NCBI GenBank assembly: GCA_945861845.1
Contig: CAMAWS010000033.1
Coordinates: forward strand, 1 to 13,374
Source of the DNA: Candidatus Sulfopaludibacter sp. SbA3
GTDB lineage: Bacteria; Acidobacteriota; Terriglobia; 20CM-2-55-15
Length of the DNA: 13,374 bases
Reading direction: 5' to 3'
A model generated the notes under the pieces. The model searched no databases and was not told the DNA's origin. It was given only the letters and a program-made list of their open reading frames with translations. A program made the position numbers and the translations under genes. This document shows, one piece after another, positions 6,068 to 13,325 of this stretch (position 1 is its first letter; each line of letters begins with the position of its first letter).

Positions 6068-7174
6068 ATGATTGCAGTGGCGATGAGCGGTGGCGTTGAT
6101 TCCTCGACAGCTGCAGTTCTGCTCAAGGAGCAGGGACGGGACATTGTCGGCCTCTCGATGCAGCTCTGGAACCAGCGGCGCTCCCTGCCGGGCGACGAAG
6201 TCGCTTCCGAGGAGCAGGAGTTGAAGCGAAGCGGCCGCTGCTGCTCCATCGACGACATCTGGGACGCACGGCGCGTGGCCGCGCACCTCGATATCCCCTT
6301 CTACGTGCTTAATCTCGAGGACGAGTTTGAAAAGACCGTCGTCGCCCCATTCGTTGGAAGCTACCTCGCCGGAGAAACCCCGAGCCCGTGCATCCTATGC
6401 AACAACTATGTGAAGTTTAATCACCTGGTGGAGCGGGCTTCGCAGATCGGCGCAGAAAAAGTGGCGACAGGCCACTACGCGCGTGTTCGCCATGACCAAG
6501 CGCTTGGCCGCTGGCTGCTTTTACGCGGCAAGGACACCCGCAAGGATCAGTCGTATTTTCTTTTCGGCCTTACCCAGGACCAGCTTTCAAAGACGGTTTT
6601 CCCGTTAGGCGAATTGTCAAAACCGGAAGTGCGCGAGATTGCACGATGCGCCGGCATTCCAACCTTCGACAAGCCGGAGTCCCAGGAGATCTGCTTTGTG
6701 CAGAGCGGCTCCTACGCGGATTTCGTCGAAAAATACTCGGGGATCCAGCAGGACAAGTCCGGCTCGATCGTGAATGCCGAGGGCCGTGTCGTTGGCGAGC
6801 ACGCCGGCATTCATCGATACACCGTCGGGCAGCGCAAGGGAATCGGCGCGGCCGGAAAGCCGCAATACGTCGTGCAGATCGAGCCGGGCTTGAACCATGT
6901 CGTCATTGGCGAGAACTCCCTCCTTCAACGAAAGCGGTTTGCGTTGCGCGATGCCAACTGGATCGCAATTGAAACTATTGAAAAGCTGGACGGACCCATT
7001 CGTTGCGACGTGCAGATTCGCAATCGATTCGAGCCGCAACCGGCCGCCGTGTGGATGGAAGACGGCGAGGTTCTCGTCGAGTTCGACTCGCCCCAACGTG
7101 CGATCACGCCTGGCCAGGCTGCCGTGTTCTACTGGGATGAAGTCGTGGTGGGTGGCGGTTGGATCAAGAGCTGA
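6068..7174 (+). CDS. mnmA: tRNA-specific 2-thiouridylase MnmA (TrmU), CXXC subtype
   Basis: Thiolates C2 of the wobble uridine U34 in Lys, Glu and Gln tRNAs, using ATP to activate the base. The 368-aa product begins MIAVAMSGGVDSS, which carries the PP-loop (SGGVDSS, residues 7-13). The frame stays open further upstream, but that would overlap iscU deeply and add residues unlike the family. The active-site cysteines are Cys111 in CILCNNYVKF and Cys209 in SQEICFV. DQSYFLFGL (160-168) is a typical tRNA-contact segment. E. coli MnmA has Asp-X-X-Cys at the first site; here the sequence is Cys108-X-X-Cys111, a variant linked to [4Fe-4S]-dependent thiolases. Direct placement behind desulfurase and IscU fits delivery of both sulfur and cluster. 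The next gene overlaps its stop by 16 bases. Confidence 0.95.
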   Translation: MIAVAMSGGVDSSTAAVLLKEQGRDIVGLSMQLWNQRRSLPGDEVASEEQELKRSGRCCSIDDIWDARRVAAHLDIPFYVLNLEDEFEKTVVAPFVGSYLAGETPSPCILCNNYVKFNHLVERASQIGAEKVATGHYARVRHDQALGRWLLLRGKDTRKDQSYFLFGLTQDQLSKTVFPLGELSKPEVREIARCAGIPTFDKPESQEICFVQSGSYADFVEKYSGIQQDKSGSIVNAEGRVVGEHAGIHRYTVGQRKGIGAAGKPQYVVQIEPGLNHVVIGENSLLQRKRFALRDANWIAIETIEKLDGPIRCDVQIRNRFEPQPAAVWMEDGEVLVEFDSPQRAITPGQAAVFYWDEVVVGGGWIKS

Positions 7175-7788
7175 ATTATCACAACTACTTCACCGAGATC
7201 GAGCGTTTCTTCCAGTCCAAACGCCGGTCGTTCACGCTGCTTTCCTCCCTGGACTGGGTTCTGATGGAAAACTGGAAGGAGAACGGGATTCCGCTGGAGA
7301 TCGTCCTCAAGGGCATAGAAAGGGCGTTCTCGAGCCCGGCGAGGAAGCGCGAAATCGGCTCGCTGGCGTACTGTGTGAAGGCAATCGAGAAAGTGGCCGA
7401 AGAGCTGAAGGACCTGCGGGTTGACCAGCCGCGGCTACCGGAGTTCTCCTCGAACGAGGTGAGCACGTACCTGGCACAACTCGCCGGGCAGGTGCGTAAC
7501 GGCGGATTCCCGCAGATTGCTGCAAACATCGAACAGGTCGATTGCAGTGACCTGCGGGGAGCGGAGCAACAATTGAGCGCGCTTGAAGAAAAACTCGTCG
7601 CACACGTCACAGTGCAGGCGGACGACGCGTTGCTGGTTGAAGTGAAACGGGCAGTGGATTCCGACTTGAACCCGTTTCGCTCGACGATGACGACCGAGCA
7701 GCTTGCCATGCTCGAACAGCAATTACGCAAAAGGAAGCTGCTGGAGAAGTTCGGGTTGCCGCACCTGAGCTTGTTCTATTTGATTTGA
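7159..7788 (+). CDS. Conserved-looking protein of unknown function, translationally coupled to mnmA
   Basis: A 209-aa frame opens with TTG at 7159, inside the last codons of mnmA, and is preceded by the G-rich GGTGGGTGGCGG, which could act as ribosome binding site. The first ATG is codon 36, within what seems a structured region, so the TTG or a nearby non-ATG start is preferred. I do not recognise the family with certainty. The N-terminal part (YFTEIERFFQSKRRSF, then LDWVLMENWKENGIPLEIVL and a helix with KGIERAFSS) looks like a compact helical domain, loosely reminiscent of DnaD-like 'W...G.p.e.i..a' helices. The rest (about 100-200) is charged, predicted helical, and may form a coiled coil (LRGAEQQLSALEEKL, TTEQLAMLEQQLRKRK). 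There is no signal peptide or membrane segment. Base composition and codon use resemble its neighbours. It ends three bases before a REP-like pair. Confidence 0.75.
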   Translation: MDQELNYHNYFTEIERFFQSKRRSFTLLSSLDWVLMENWKENGIPLEIVLKGIERAFSSPARKREIGSLAYCVKAIEKVAEELKDLRVDQPRLPEFSSNEVSTYLAQLAGQVRNGGFPQIAANIEQVDCSDLRGAEQQLSALEEKLVAHVTVQADDALLVEVKRAVDSDLNPFRSTMTTEQLAMLEQQLRKRKLLEKFGLPHLSLFYLI

Positions 7789-7790
7789 AT

Positions 7791-7850
7791 TTTGCACGGG
7801 GCTGAAGCCCCGCGCCTACCGTGGGCACGGGCTTTTAAGCCCGTGCGAAG
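7791..7850. repeat. Second REP/BIME-like pair, inverted topology
   Basis: The first unit (7791-7819) matches 2545-2573 at 28 of 29 bases and contains the palindrome GGGGCTGAAGCCCC. After one base, the second unit (7821-7850) is a diverged copy in the opposite orientation. Its stem, GCACGGGCTT / AAGCCCGTGC (7825-7846), is a perfect 10-bp inverted repeat with a 2-base loop. Compared with 2490-2575 the two units face the other way, with their CAC ends meeting in the middle. The pair lies between the unknown gene (stop 7788) and the methyltransferase start at 7861, and would form two strong hairpins in RNA. Confidence 0.8.
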
Positions 7851-7860
7851 GTTCCACTAA

Positions 7861-9015
7861 ATGCGTTTAACTATCGAAAAACTTGTTTATGGCGGCTCGG
7901 GGCTCGCGCGTACCGATAAAGGGGTAATTTTTGTCCCCCGCACCGCGCCGGGAGACGTCGTCGAAGCCGAAATCACCGAGCAGAAGAAAGACTACGCGAC
8001 GGCGCGCCTGGTGAAGGTCCTGGAGCCATCCAGCGACCGGCAACAACCATTTTGTCCCAACTACCAGACGGCTGGCTGCTGCCACTGGCAACACATCCGT
8101 TACGATCGTCAGGTCGACCACAAAGAAGCGATCATTCGTGAGAGTCTGGAGCGGATCGGCCATCTGGGCTGGACAGGTCCGATCAAGCGCATCCTGGGGC
8201 CCGACAGAAACTACCGGCTGCGCGCAACATTCCAGGTAGTGAACGGCAGGGTCGGCTTCGCCATGGAAAAAACCAACGATGTCGTACCGATAACCGAATG
8301 TGCATCGCTCGTTCCCGAACTCAACGACTTCATTCCATACGCGAATTCGATCCTGGAGCGCGGAATCACGGAAGTCCATGCCGTCAGCGGGCCTGCGATC
8401 GCGGCCAACTTTGTATTCGAAGACGGGCACGTGAAGCGGATTCTGCGGGGAGACTCTCCAGTCTTCCAGGTGGACGGCACCCAATACAGGCTCAGCGCGG
8501 ATTCGTTCTTTCAGCCAAACCGTTTCCTGCTTGTCCCATTAATTAATGAGGTCATTTCGCAGGTAGGCCCATCTGCAAAACACGTCCTTGAACTCTACGC
8601 GGGCACTGGATTCTTTTCACTGCCGCTGGCAAGGATCTCCACGGAGGTCATCAGCGTCGAGGAAAACAACAAGGCCGTGCGTTATGGCCGCGAGAACGTT
8701 CAGATGAACAAGGTATCGAACCTGCGGTTCGTGGTGGGCGACGTTATTGCCACTCTCAAGGCAGCCGACAGCCGGCCGGACGTAGTGGTGCTCGACCCAC
8801 CGCGTGCCGGCTGCGGTGTAATCGGGGCGCAGCAGATCGCCCGGCTGAAGCCGCGGCGGATTGTATATGTATCGTGCAACCCCAGCACGTTTGCGCGAGA
8901 GGCTCGAACCTTTGTCAGCGCCGGGTACGAACTGAAGCAAGTGACACTCATCGACCAGTTCCCGAACACATATCACAGCGAGATGGTGGGTCAATTTGAC
9001 CGCGTGGTAGCATAA
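7861..9015 (+). CDS. rlmD: 23S rRNA (uracil-5)-methyltransferase, RlmD/RumA-like
   Basis: Adds a SAM-derived methyl to C5 of a uridine in RNA. The 384-aa protein shows an N-terminal TRAM domain (1-58, MRLTIEKLVYGGSGLAR), a cysteine cluster region (Cys65, Cys73, Cys74, Cys147), and the class I methyltransferase fold with VLELYAGTGFFSLPLA (242-257). It also has the FFQPN motif (216-220), LDPPRAGC (311-318), the catalytic nucleophile Cys339 in YVSCNPSTFARE and Glu374 in YHSEMV. In E. coli RlmD the Fe-S ligands are spaced C-X5-C-X2-C; here the first cluster reads C-X7-C-C, so one ligand is displaced. Whether it modifies U1939, U747 or tRNA U54 cannot be told from the sequence, as RlmD, RlmC, RlmCD and TrmA are close relatives. 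It starts ten bases after the palindrome pair, with GAAGG upstream. Confidence 0.88.
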   Translation: MRLTIEKLVYGGSGLARTDKGVIFVPRTAPGDVVEAEITEQKKDYATARLVKVLEPSSDRQQPFCPNYQTAGCCHWQHIRYDRQVDHKEAIIRESLERIGHLGWTGPIKRILGPDRNYRLRATFQVVNGRVGFAMEKTNDVVPITECASLVPELNDFIPYANSILERGITEVHAVSGPAIAANFVFEDGHVKRILRGDSPVFQVDGTQYRLSADSFFQPNRFLLVPLINEVISQVGPSAKHVLELYAGTGFFSLPLARISTEVISVEENNKAVRYGRENVQMNKVSNLRFVVGDVIATLKAADSRPDVVVLDPPRAGCGVIGAQQIARLKPRRIVYVSCNPSTFAREARTFVSAGYELKQVTLIDQFPNTYHSEMVGQFDRVVA

Positions 9016-9135
9016 AACCGCCTTTTGCGAAGCCGTGCGCGTTCAACGGAATGTGTGTCTGAATTGCAGGCAAGCAAGGCTTCCCTCCTGTGATTCATTT
9101 ACACCTTCTCAAGACCGCGCTGCAGAGAGACCGCA

Positions 9136-11631
9136 ATGGCGCCACTCGTTCCGCCGCTTGCAGCGCTGATCCTCGGAATTCTTGTTTCACCCTTCCTCGA
9201 CCCTGAACCCGTCTGGTTGTGCGTGCCTCTCGCCGTCCTGCTCGCCTGTGCCCGGCCGCGATACGCGCTGCTGGTGATGACCCTACTCGGAGCTGGATTG
9301 CGTTCGCTGGAACCCCCTGTGCCGCCCCTGCCTTCGGCCTCGGCACCCGATCAACCGGTCCGCCTTGCCGGGCGTCTTTCCAGAGCGCCGGAATGGCGCG
9401 GGCTGGGAACTTACCTGGACATCGAACTGCAATCCATAGACGCGCATCCCACGCGGGGAAGGGCTCGGCTCACCGAGTTCCTGGACGACGCGGAGTTGCG
9501 CCGGATGTTCGAGGCGCTGGATCTGGGTTCCGGCGACCAGGTAGAGATCCTGGTGAAATTACATCGGCCGGCGACCTATCGGAATCCAGGCGGGTTTGAT
9601 TTCCGGCGCCACCTGGAGCGGCAAGGGATCTACTGGACCGGCACGATCCGGAACCCGCGGCTGATCCAGGTTCTGGAACGTGGATGGCACGGAAGAGACC
9701 GGTTCAGGAACTGGATTCAAGCCAGGCTTCGGACGCCACTCACCGGAGATCGAAATACGGACGGTCTCGTGGCAGGCATGGTCCTGGGCCGGAAATACGA
9801 AGTCGCACCCGAGGTCGAGCGGCAGTTTCAGGCGGCAGGTTTGTACCATCTGCTCGTCGTTTCGGGTTTCAACCTGGCAGTTATTGCAGGTGCGGCTTAC
9901 TGGGTTGCCCGGCGCTTTCGATGGAAACGGAACACGAGGTTAATCTTCGTATCACTCTGCACGCTCGGCTACGCGGGACTTGTCGATGGCCAGGCTCCCG
10001 TTCTGCGCGCAACGTTGATGATCTGTCTGCTGATCGCCGCCCGGCTGTTCGACCGCGGCTACTCTACGATGAACACGCTGGCGGCAACTGCGCTGATCAT
10101 GCTTATCTGTGATCCAACAGCCCTCGAAGATGCCAGTTTCCAGATGTCATTTGCAGCGGTTCTTGCCGTGGCGGGAATTGGTCTGCCTGCCAGCGAATGG
10201 ATCCTGGGATGGCTTCGCACCGCGCTTCGCGACTTCGCAACCTGCAGTCACGATGGCAATCTTCCCATCGAAATCGCGGAATGGAGGGTTACACGCCGGT
10301 TGTGGTGCGAACTTCGCGGCCTGCCGTTCCAGGCCGTGACCATGCCATGGAGGGCCGGCCTTGTCATCGGCGAACTGGCGATCGTTTCGGCGTCTGTCGA
10401 AATGGTGTTCCTCTTTTTCATGATCGAATCGTTTCACCAGGTTTCGCCCGTGTCGGCCCTGCTGAACATTCCAGCCGGCCTGGTAGCTGCCGCCGTAACG
10501 CCGCTGGCCCTGCTGCTTATTGTCCTGCCAGCACCGGTAACGATATTAGTCAGCTGGACAATCCGGATGCTTATTACAGGCCTGCTCGAAATCTTGTCCG
10601 TCATCCTTTCAATCCCGGGCACGACCCTGAGGGTGCCGTCGCTACCGGTCTGGATATGGGCCATTTACGGCGCCGCATGCGCCATTCTGATCTGCGCGAT
10701 ATGGAAACGATGGCGGACCGCCTGTTTTCTTGCGGGTATCTCCGTTCTCGCACTCCAGGGAACAATGGTGCTTGCCCGCTTCAGGCCAGTCGTGCCGAAA
10801 GACGTGACTCTCACTTTTCTGGATGTCGGACAGGGAGATTCGACTCTCGTGGAGTTTCCCGACGGGCGGAAGATTCTGATCGATGGCGGTGGGGTCTCGA
10901 CTGGCCGGTTTCTGGACCTGAGGGACGAGAGCAGATTTTCAATCGGGGAAGACGTCGTCAGTCCATTCCTGTTTTCAAGGGGAATTCGGAGGCTGGACGC
11001 GGTCGTATTAACCCATGCTCATCATGATCATATGGACGGACTGGCTGACGTGGTCGAGAACTTCGAAGTGGGAGAATTCTGGCTGGGACGTAATCCAATG
11101 ACTCCTCCATACCGCCAATTAATCGAACGCCTCCAGGAGAAGCAAATCCCGGTCCGCTGGGTTACCGCAGGCCAAACCATCGGCGAGACCGAGATCCTGC
11201 ACCCCCCACCAGCCTGGCGGGTCCGGAAAACCGCCCAAAACGACGACTCGGTAGTGCTTCTCCTGAAGGCTCCTTACGGAACGGCCCTCTTGACGGGGGA
11301 TATCGAGCGGCAGATCCTGGTCCCGGATAGAGTCGATGTACTTAAAGTCCCCCACCATGGAAGCAGGGGCGTCCGCCTGCGGGTTTCGTCGCGAATTCGG
11401 GTAATTTCGGTGGGAGGTAATAACCCGTTCGGTCACCCGCACCCCTCTTCGCTCCCGGCGCTTCGAACGGATCAGCTCGGAGCGATCACCGTAACCATGG
11501 CCCCCGGAGGACCAAGAGCGACTACGGCCATGAGCGGCTGCGAATGCAAGACCGATAGGGCGCAGCCATCAAGCAATTTGACTAAGTCCTGTCTTTCTTG
11601 TAAGCTGGCGTCTCTTCTTCGTGGCCACTAG
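9136..11631 (+). CDS. comEC: ComEC/Rec2-family DNA uptake channel protein
   Basis: Inner-membrane protein that carries single-stranded DNA into the cytoplasm during natural transformation. The 831-aa product has the full family layout. Hydrophobic helices lie at the start (1-55). A DUF4131-like OB-fold region at about 70-190 follows (PVRLAGRLSRAPEWRG, then NPGGFDFRRHLERQGIYWTG). The Competence domain with many membrane segments spans about 215-540, with the signature GLYHLLVVSGFNLAVIAG. A metallo-beta-lactamase-like domain begins near 555 (LTFLDVGQGDSTLVEFPDG), with THAHHDHMDG near 625, LLTGDIE, and DVLKVPHHGSR. The final 40 or so residues after RTDQLGAITVTM are cysteine- and serine-rich and do not look like the family, and a promoter lies inside that stretch. 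No other competence gene is nearby. The ATG at 9136 has only a weak AGAGA upstream. Confidence 0.93.
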   Translation: MAPLVPPLAALILGILVSPFLDPEPVWLCVPLAVLLACARPRYALLVMTLLGAGLRSLEPPVPPLPSASAPDQPVRLAGRLSRAPEWRGLGTYLDIELQSIDAHPTRGRARLTEFLDDAELRRMFEALDLGSGDQVEILVKLHRPATYRNPGGFDFRRHLERQGIYWTGTIRNPRLIQVLERGWHGRDRFRNWIQARLRTPLTGDRNTDGLVAGMVLGRKYEVAPEVERQFQAAGLYHLLVVSGFNLAVIAGAAYWVARRFRWKRNTRLIFVSLCTLGYAGLVDGQAPVLRATLMICLLIAARLFDRGYSTMNTLAATALIMLICDPTALEDASFQMSFAAVLAVAGIGLPASEWILGWLRTALRDFATCSHDGNLPIEIAEWRVTRRLWCELRGLPFQAVTMPWRAGLVIGELAIVSASVEMVFLFFMIESFHQVSPVSALLNIPAGLVAAAVTPLALLLIVLPAPVTILVSWTIRMLITGLLEILSVILSIPGTTLRVPSLPVWIWAIYGAACAILICAIWKRWRTACFLAGISVLALQGTMVLARFRPVVPKDVTLTFLDVGQGDSTLVEFPDGRKILIDGGGVSTGRFLDLRDESRFSIGEDVVSPFLFSRGIRRLDAVVLTHAHHDHMDGLADVVENFEVGEFWLGRNPMTPPYRQLIERLQEKQIPVRWVTAGQTIGETEILHPPPAWRVRKTAQNDDSVVLLLKAPYGTALLTGDIERQILVPDRVDVLKVPHHGSRGVRLRVSSRIRVISVGGNNPFGHPHPSSLPALRTDQLGAITVTMAPGGPRATTAMSGCECKTDRAQPSSNLTKSCLSCKLASLLRGH
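11578..11606 (+). promoter_or_regulatory. Sigma-70-like promoter for the lytic transglycosylase gene, inside the comEC 3' end
   Basis: TTGACT (11578-11583), a 17-bp spacer and TAAGCT (11601-11606) form a good match to a housekeeping promoter. Transcription would start near 11613, giving a leader of about 70 bases before the TTG start at 11683. The match rests on sequence only. Confidence 0.5.
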
Positions 11632-11668
11632 GTACACAACAGGTGTTCTTGGTGGCTTTTGAGTTTTC

Positions 11669-11677
11669 AGGGGGGGA
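11669..11677 (+). promoter_or_regulatory. G-rich Shine-Dalgarno that decides a TTG start
   Basis: AGGGGGGGA ends five bases before the TTG at 11683, good spacing for that codon. It would lie inside the coding region if translation began at the upstream TTG at 11659. Confidence 0.55.
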
Positions 11678-11682
11678 CAGTT

Positions 11683-13281
11683 TTGGTTATTAGAATTCCA
11701 CATTCGGCCCGGACGACAACCATTGGCTTGGCGCTCTTATTGTTGGTTTCCTGTTCTCCGGCCAGGTCCAAAGTCGCGAACGTTACGCCGCCGCCTCAAC
11801 CGGCTCCGCGGCAGTTGGAAATGATACAGATGCCCGTTTCGGGCGAACTTCAGATCAGGGAGTACGTGGAGCCCCTGGATCCGGTTGGTCTGGCGCTTCT
11901 TGAAGCCCGTCTACAGCTGGAACTAACCCAGGAACAACTGAAGGCCATGCGCGAAGCGGATGGTTTTTCATGGGGAGTCGACCAACACGCCGCCATTGAT
12001 GACATTGGAGACATTGGAGACATTGGAGACATTGGAGATAGCCTTACACTTCCCTCTTCTATCGATCCCGCAATGAGAAAGGCGATCGAGGACCAGGTCA
12101 GGGAACTCAGCCATGACCTGCCGCTGGAAATCAACGATCGCGTGTTGGGGTTTCTCGAATACTATCGCAACGGCCGTGGACGAACCACTATGGCGGCCGG
12201 TCTGGAGCGTGTCGGCCGATGGCGCCCCATGATCGAGCAAATCCTTCGAGAAGAAGGGGTACCGCTGGACCTTATCTATCTCTCCCAGGCGGAAAGCGCG
12301 TTCCTGCCGCGAGCCCTGTCCCGGGCGAAGGCCAGGGGCATGTGGCAGTTTATTCCCTCCCGGGGCAAGGAATACGGACTCAGGCAGAATTACTGGATCG
12401 ACGAGCGATCCGATCCCGAGAAATCCACGCGGGCGGCGGCCCGGCATCTTAAGGATCTCTACTCGGAATTCGGTGACTGGTACCTGGCAATGGCCGCTTA
12501 TAACGCCGGGCCAGCCCGTATCCAGAACGCCCTCAACAAGACCGGCGCGGATAACTTCTGGACCCTTGCCGACAAGCGAGCCCTTCCAAGGGAAACCATC
12601 AATTATGTGCCGACCATTCTGGCATTGACGATTATTGGGAAAAATCCCGCGCAATATGGGTTCAACGTGGCGCCCGAGCCACCGCTGGAAACCGAACGCG
12701 TTGCGGTGAACAAGGCAACGGACTTGAGAGTCATTGCCGAGGCGGTTGAGATCCCAGTTGAAGACCTGAAACAACTGAATGCCCACGTCCTGCGCTGGTC
12801 AACACCTCCGGATGACCCACAGTTCGAACTCGTACTCCCAATGGGCTATGCCAGCAAGTTTAATGAAGTTATCTCATCGCTGCCCGATTCCAAGCGCCTG
12901 CTGAACCGGGAGCACATTGTACGAAAGGGCGATACGCTTGGAGCAATTGCCAAGAAATATGGAGCAACCGTCGCGGACTTGAGTGAAGCAAATCGGCTTG
13001 GCCGCAAGTCGATGCTTCGCGTTGGCCAAGCCCTCATGATTCCGCTGAGTGGCCCTGCCGCTACCAAAGCGGCTGCGTCGAGAGTGCCCACAGCTACTCC
13101 AAGGTTACCCAGGCCAGCCAAATCCCCAACCTCTTATACCGTCAGGCGTGGTGACACCCTCGGCAAGATAGCCGCCCGGTTTGCAGTGACGGTGAACGCC
13201 ATACTTTCGTGGAATAAGAGAGATGATCTCAAGGTGTTACATCCCGGAGACCGGCTTACCATTTTCACTGCCAAGAAATAG
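11683..13281 (+). CDS. mltD: MltD-like membrane-bound lytic murein transglycosylase, lipoprotein with LysM repeats
   Basis: Cleaves the MurNAc-GlcNAc bond of peptidoglycan to leave 1,6-anhydroMurNAc; probably anchored in the outer membrane as a lipoprotein. From the TTG at 11683 the 532-aa product has a short basic start, a hydrophobic stretch and the lipobox LVSC, with Cys24 as the lipidated residue. The SLT domain (about 190-312) holds the catalytic Glu204 in SQAESAF, then ARGMWQFIP and MAAYNAGPARI. Two clear LysM peptidoglycan-binding modules follow at about 410-455 (HIVRKGDTLGAIAKKYG) and 483-529 (YTVRRGDTLGKIAARF). A degenerate one may lie near 338-388. Residues 107-118 are a DIG tandem repeat coded by four identical 9-bp units. 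A longer form from TTG 11659 would put eight odd residues before the signal peptide and is less likely. MltD is the closest E. coli relative; orthology is inferred. Confidence 0.92.
   Translation: MVIRIPHSARTTTIGLALLLLVSCSPARSKVANVTPPPQPAPRQLEMIQMPVSGELQIREYVEPLDPVGLALLEARLQLELTQEQLKAMREADGFSWGVDQHAAIDDIGDIGDIGDIGDSLTLPSSIDPAMRKAIEDQVRELSHDLPLEINDRVLGFLEYYRNGRGRTTMAAGLERVGRWRPMIEQILREEGVPLDLIYLSQAESAFLPRALSRAKARGMWQFIPSRGKEYGLRQNYWIDERSDPEKSTRAAARHLKDLYSEFGDWYLAMAAYNAGPARIQNALNKTGADNFWTLADKRALPRETINYVPTILALTIIGKNPAQYGFNVAPEPPLETERVAVNKATDLRVIAEAVEIPVEDLKQLNAHVLRWSTPPDDPQFELVLPMGYASKFNEVISSLPDSKRLLNREHIVRKGDTLGAIAKKYGATVADLSEANRLGRKSMLRVGQALMIPLSGPAATKAAASRVPTATPRLPRPAKSPTSYTVRRGDTLGKIAARFAVTVNAILSWNKRDDLKVLHPGDRLTIFTAKK
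12001..12036 (+). repeat. 9-bp tandem repeat, four exact copies, in the transglycosylase gene
   Basis: GACATTGGA is repeated four times without error, coding for Asp-Ile-Gly four times. It is flanked by the related GCCATTGATGAC before and GAT after. The unit is a multiple of three, so gain or loss of copies keeps the frame. It lies between the lipid anchor and the catalytic domain. Confidence 0.9.
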
Positions 13282-13282
13282 A

Positions 13283-13324
13283 ACCGGCAAATTCGATAGT
13301 GGTCGAATTCTTGGTCGGGCCGGT
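13283..13324. repeat. Nested inverted repeats just after the transglycosylase gene
   Basis: AATTCGA (13290-13296) and TCGAATT (13303-13309) form a perfect 7-bp stem with a 6-base loop, nine bases after the stop codon. An outer ACCGG / CCGGT pair (13283-13287, 13320-13324) encloses it. No T-run follows, so it is at best a weak terminator or an mRNA 3'-end structure. Confidence 0.4.
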
Positions 13325-13325
13325 C

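Noticed and set aside
9016..9135. Possible small gene or RNA between the methyltransferase and comEC
   Set aside because: No open frame with a start and ribosome binding site, no tRNA-like fold and no convincing promoter or terminator were seen in these 120 bases.
11968..12786. 272-codon minus-strand frame opposite the lytic transglycosylase
   Set aside because: Antisense shadow of a well-supported gene; the translated repeat SNVSNVSNV is only the reverse of the DIG repeat.
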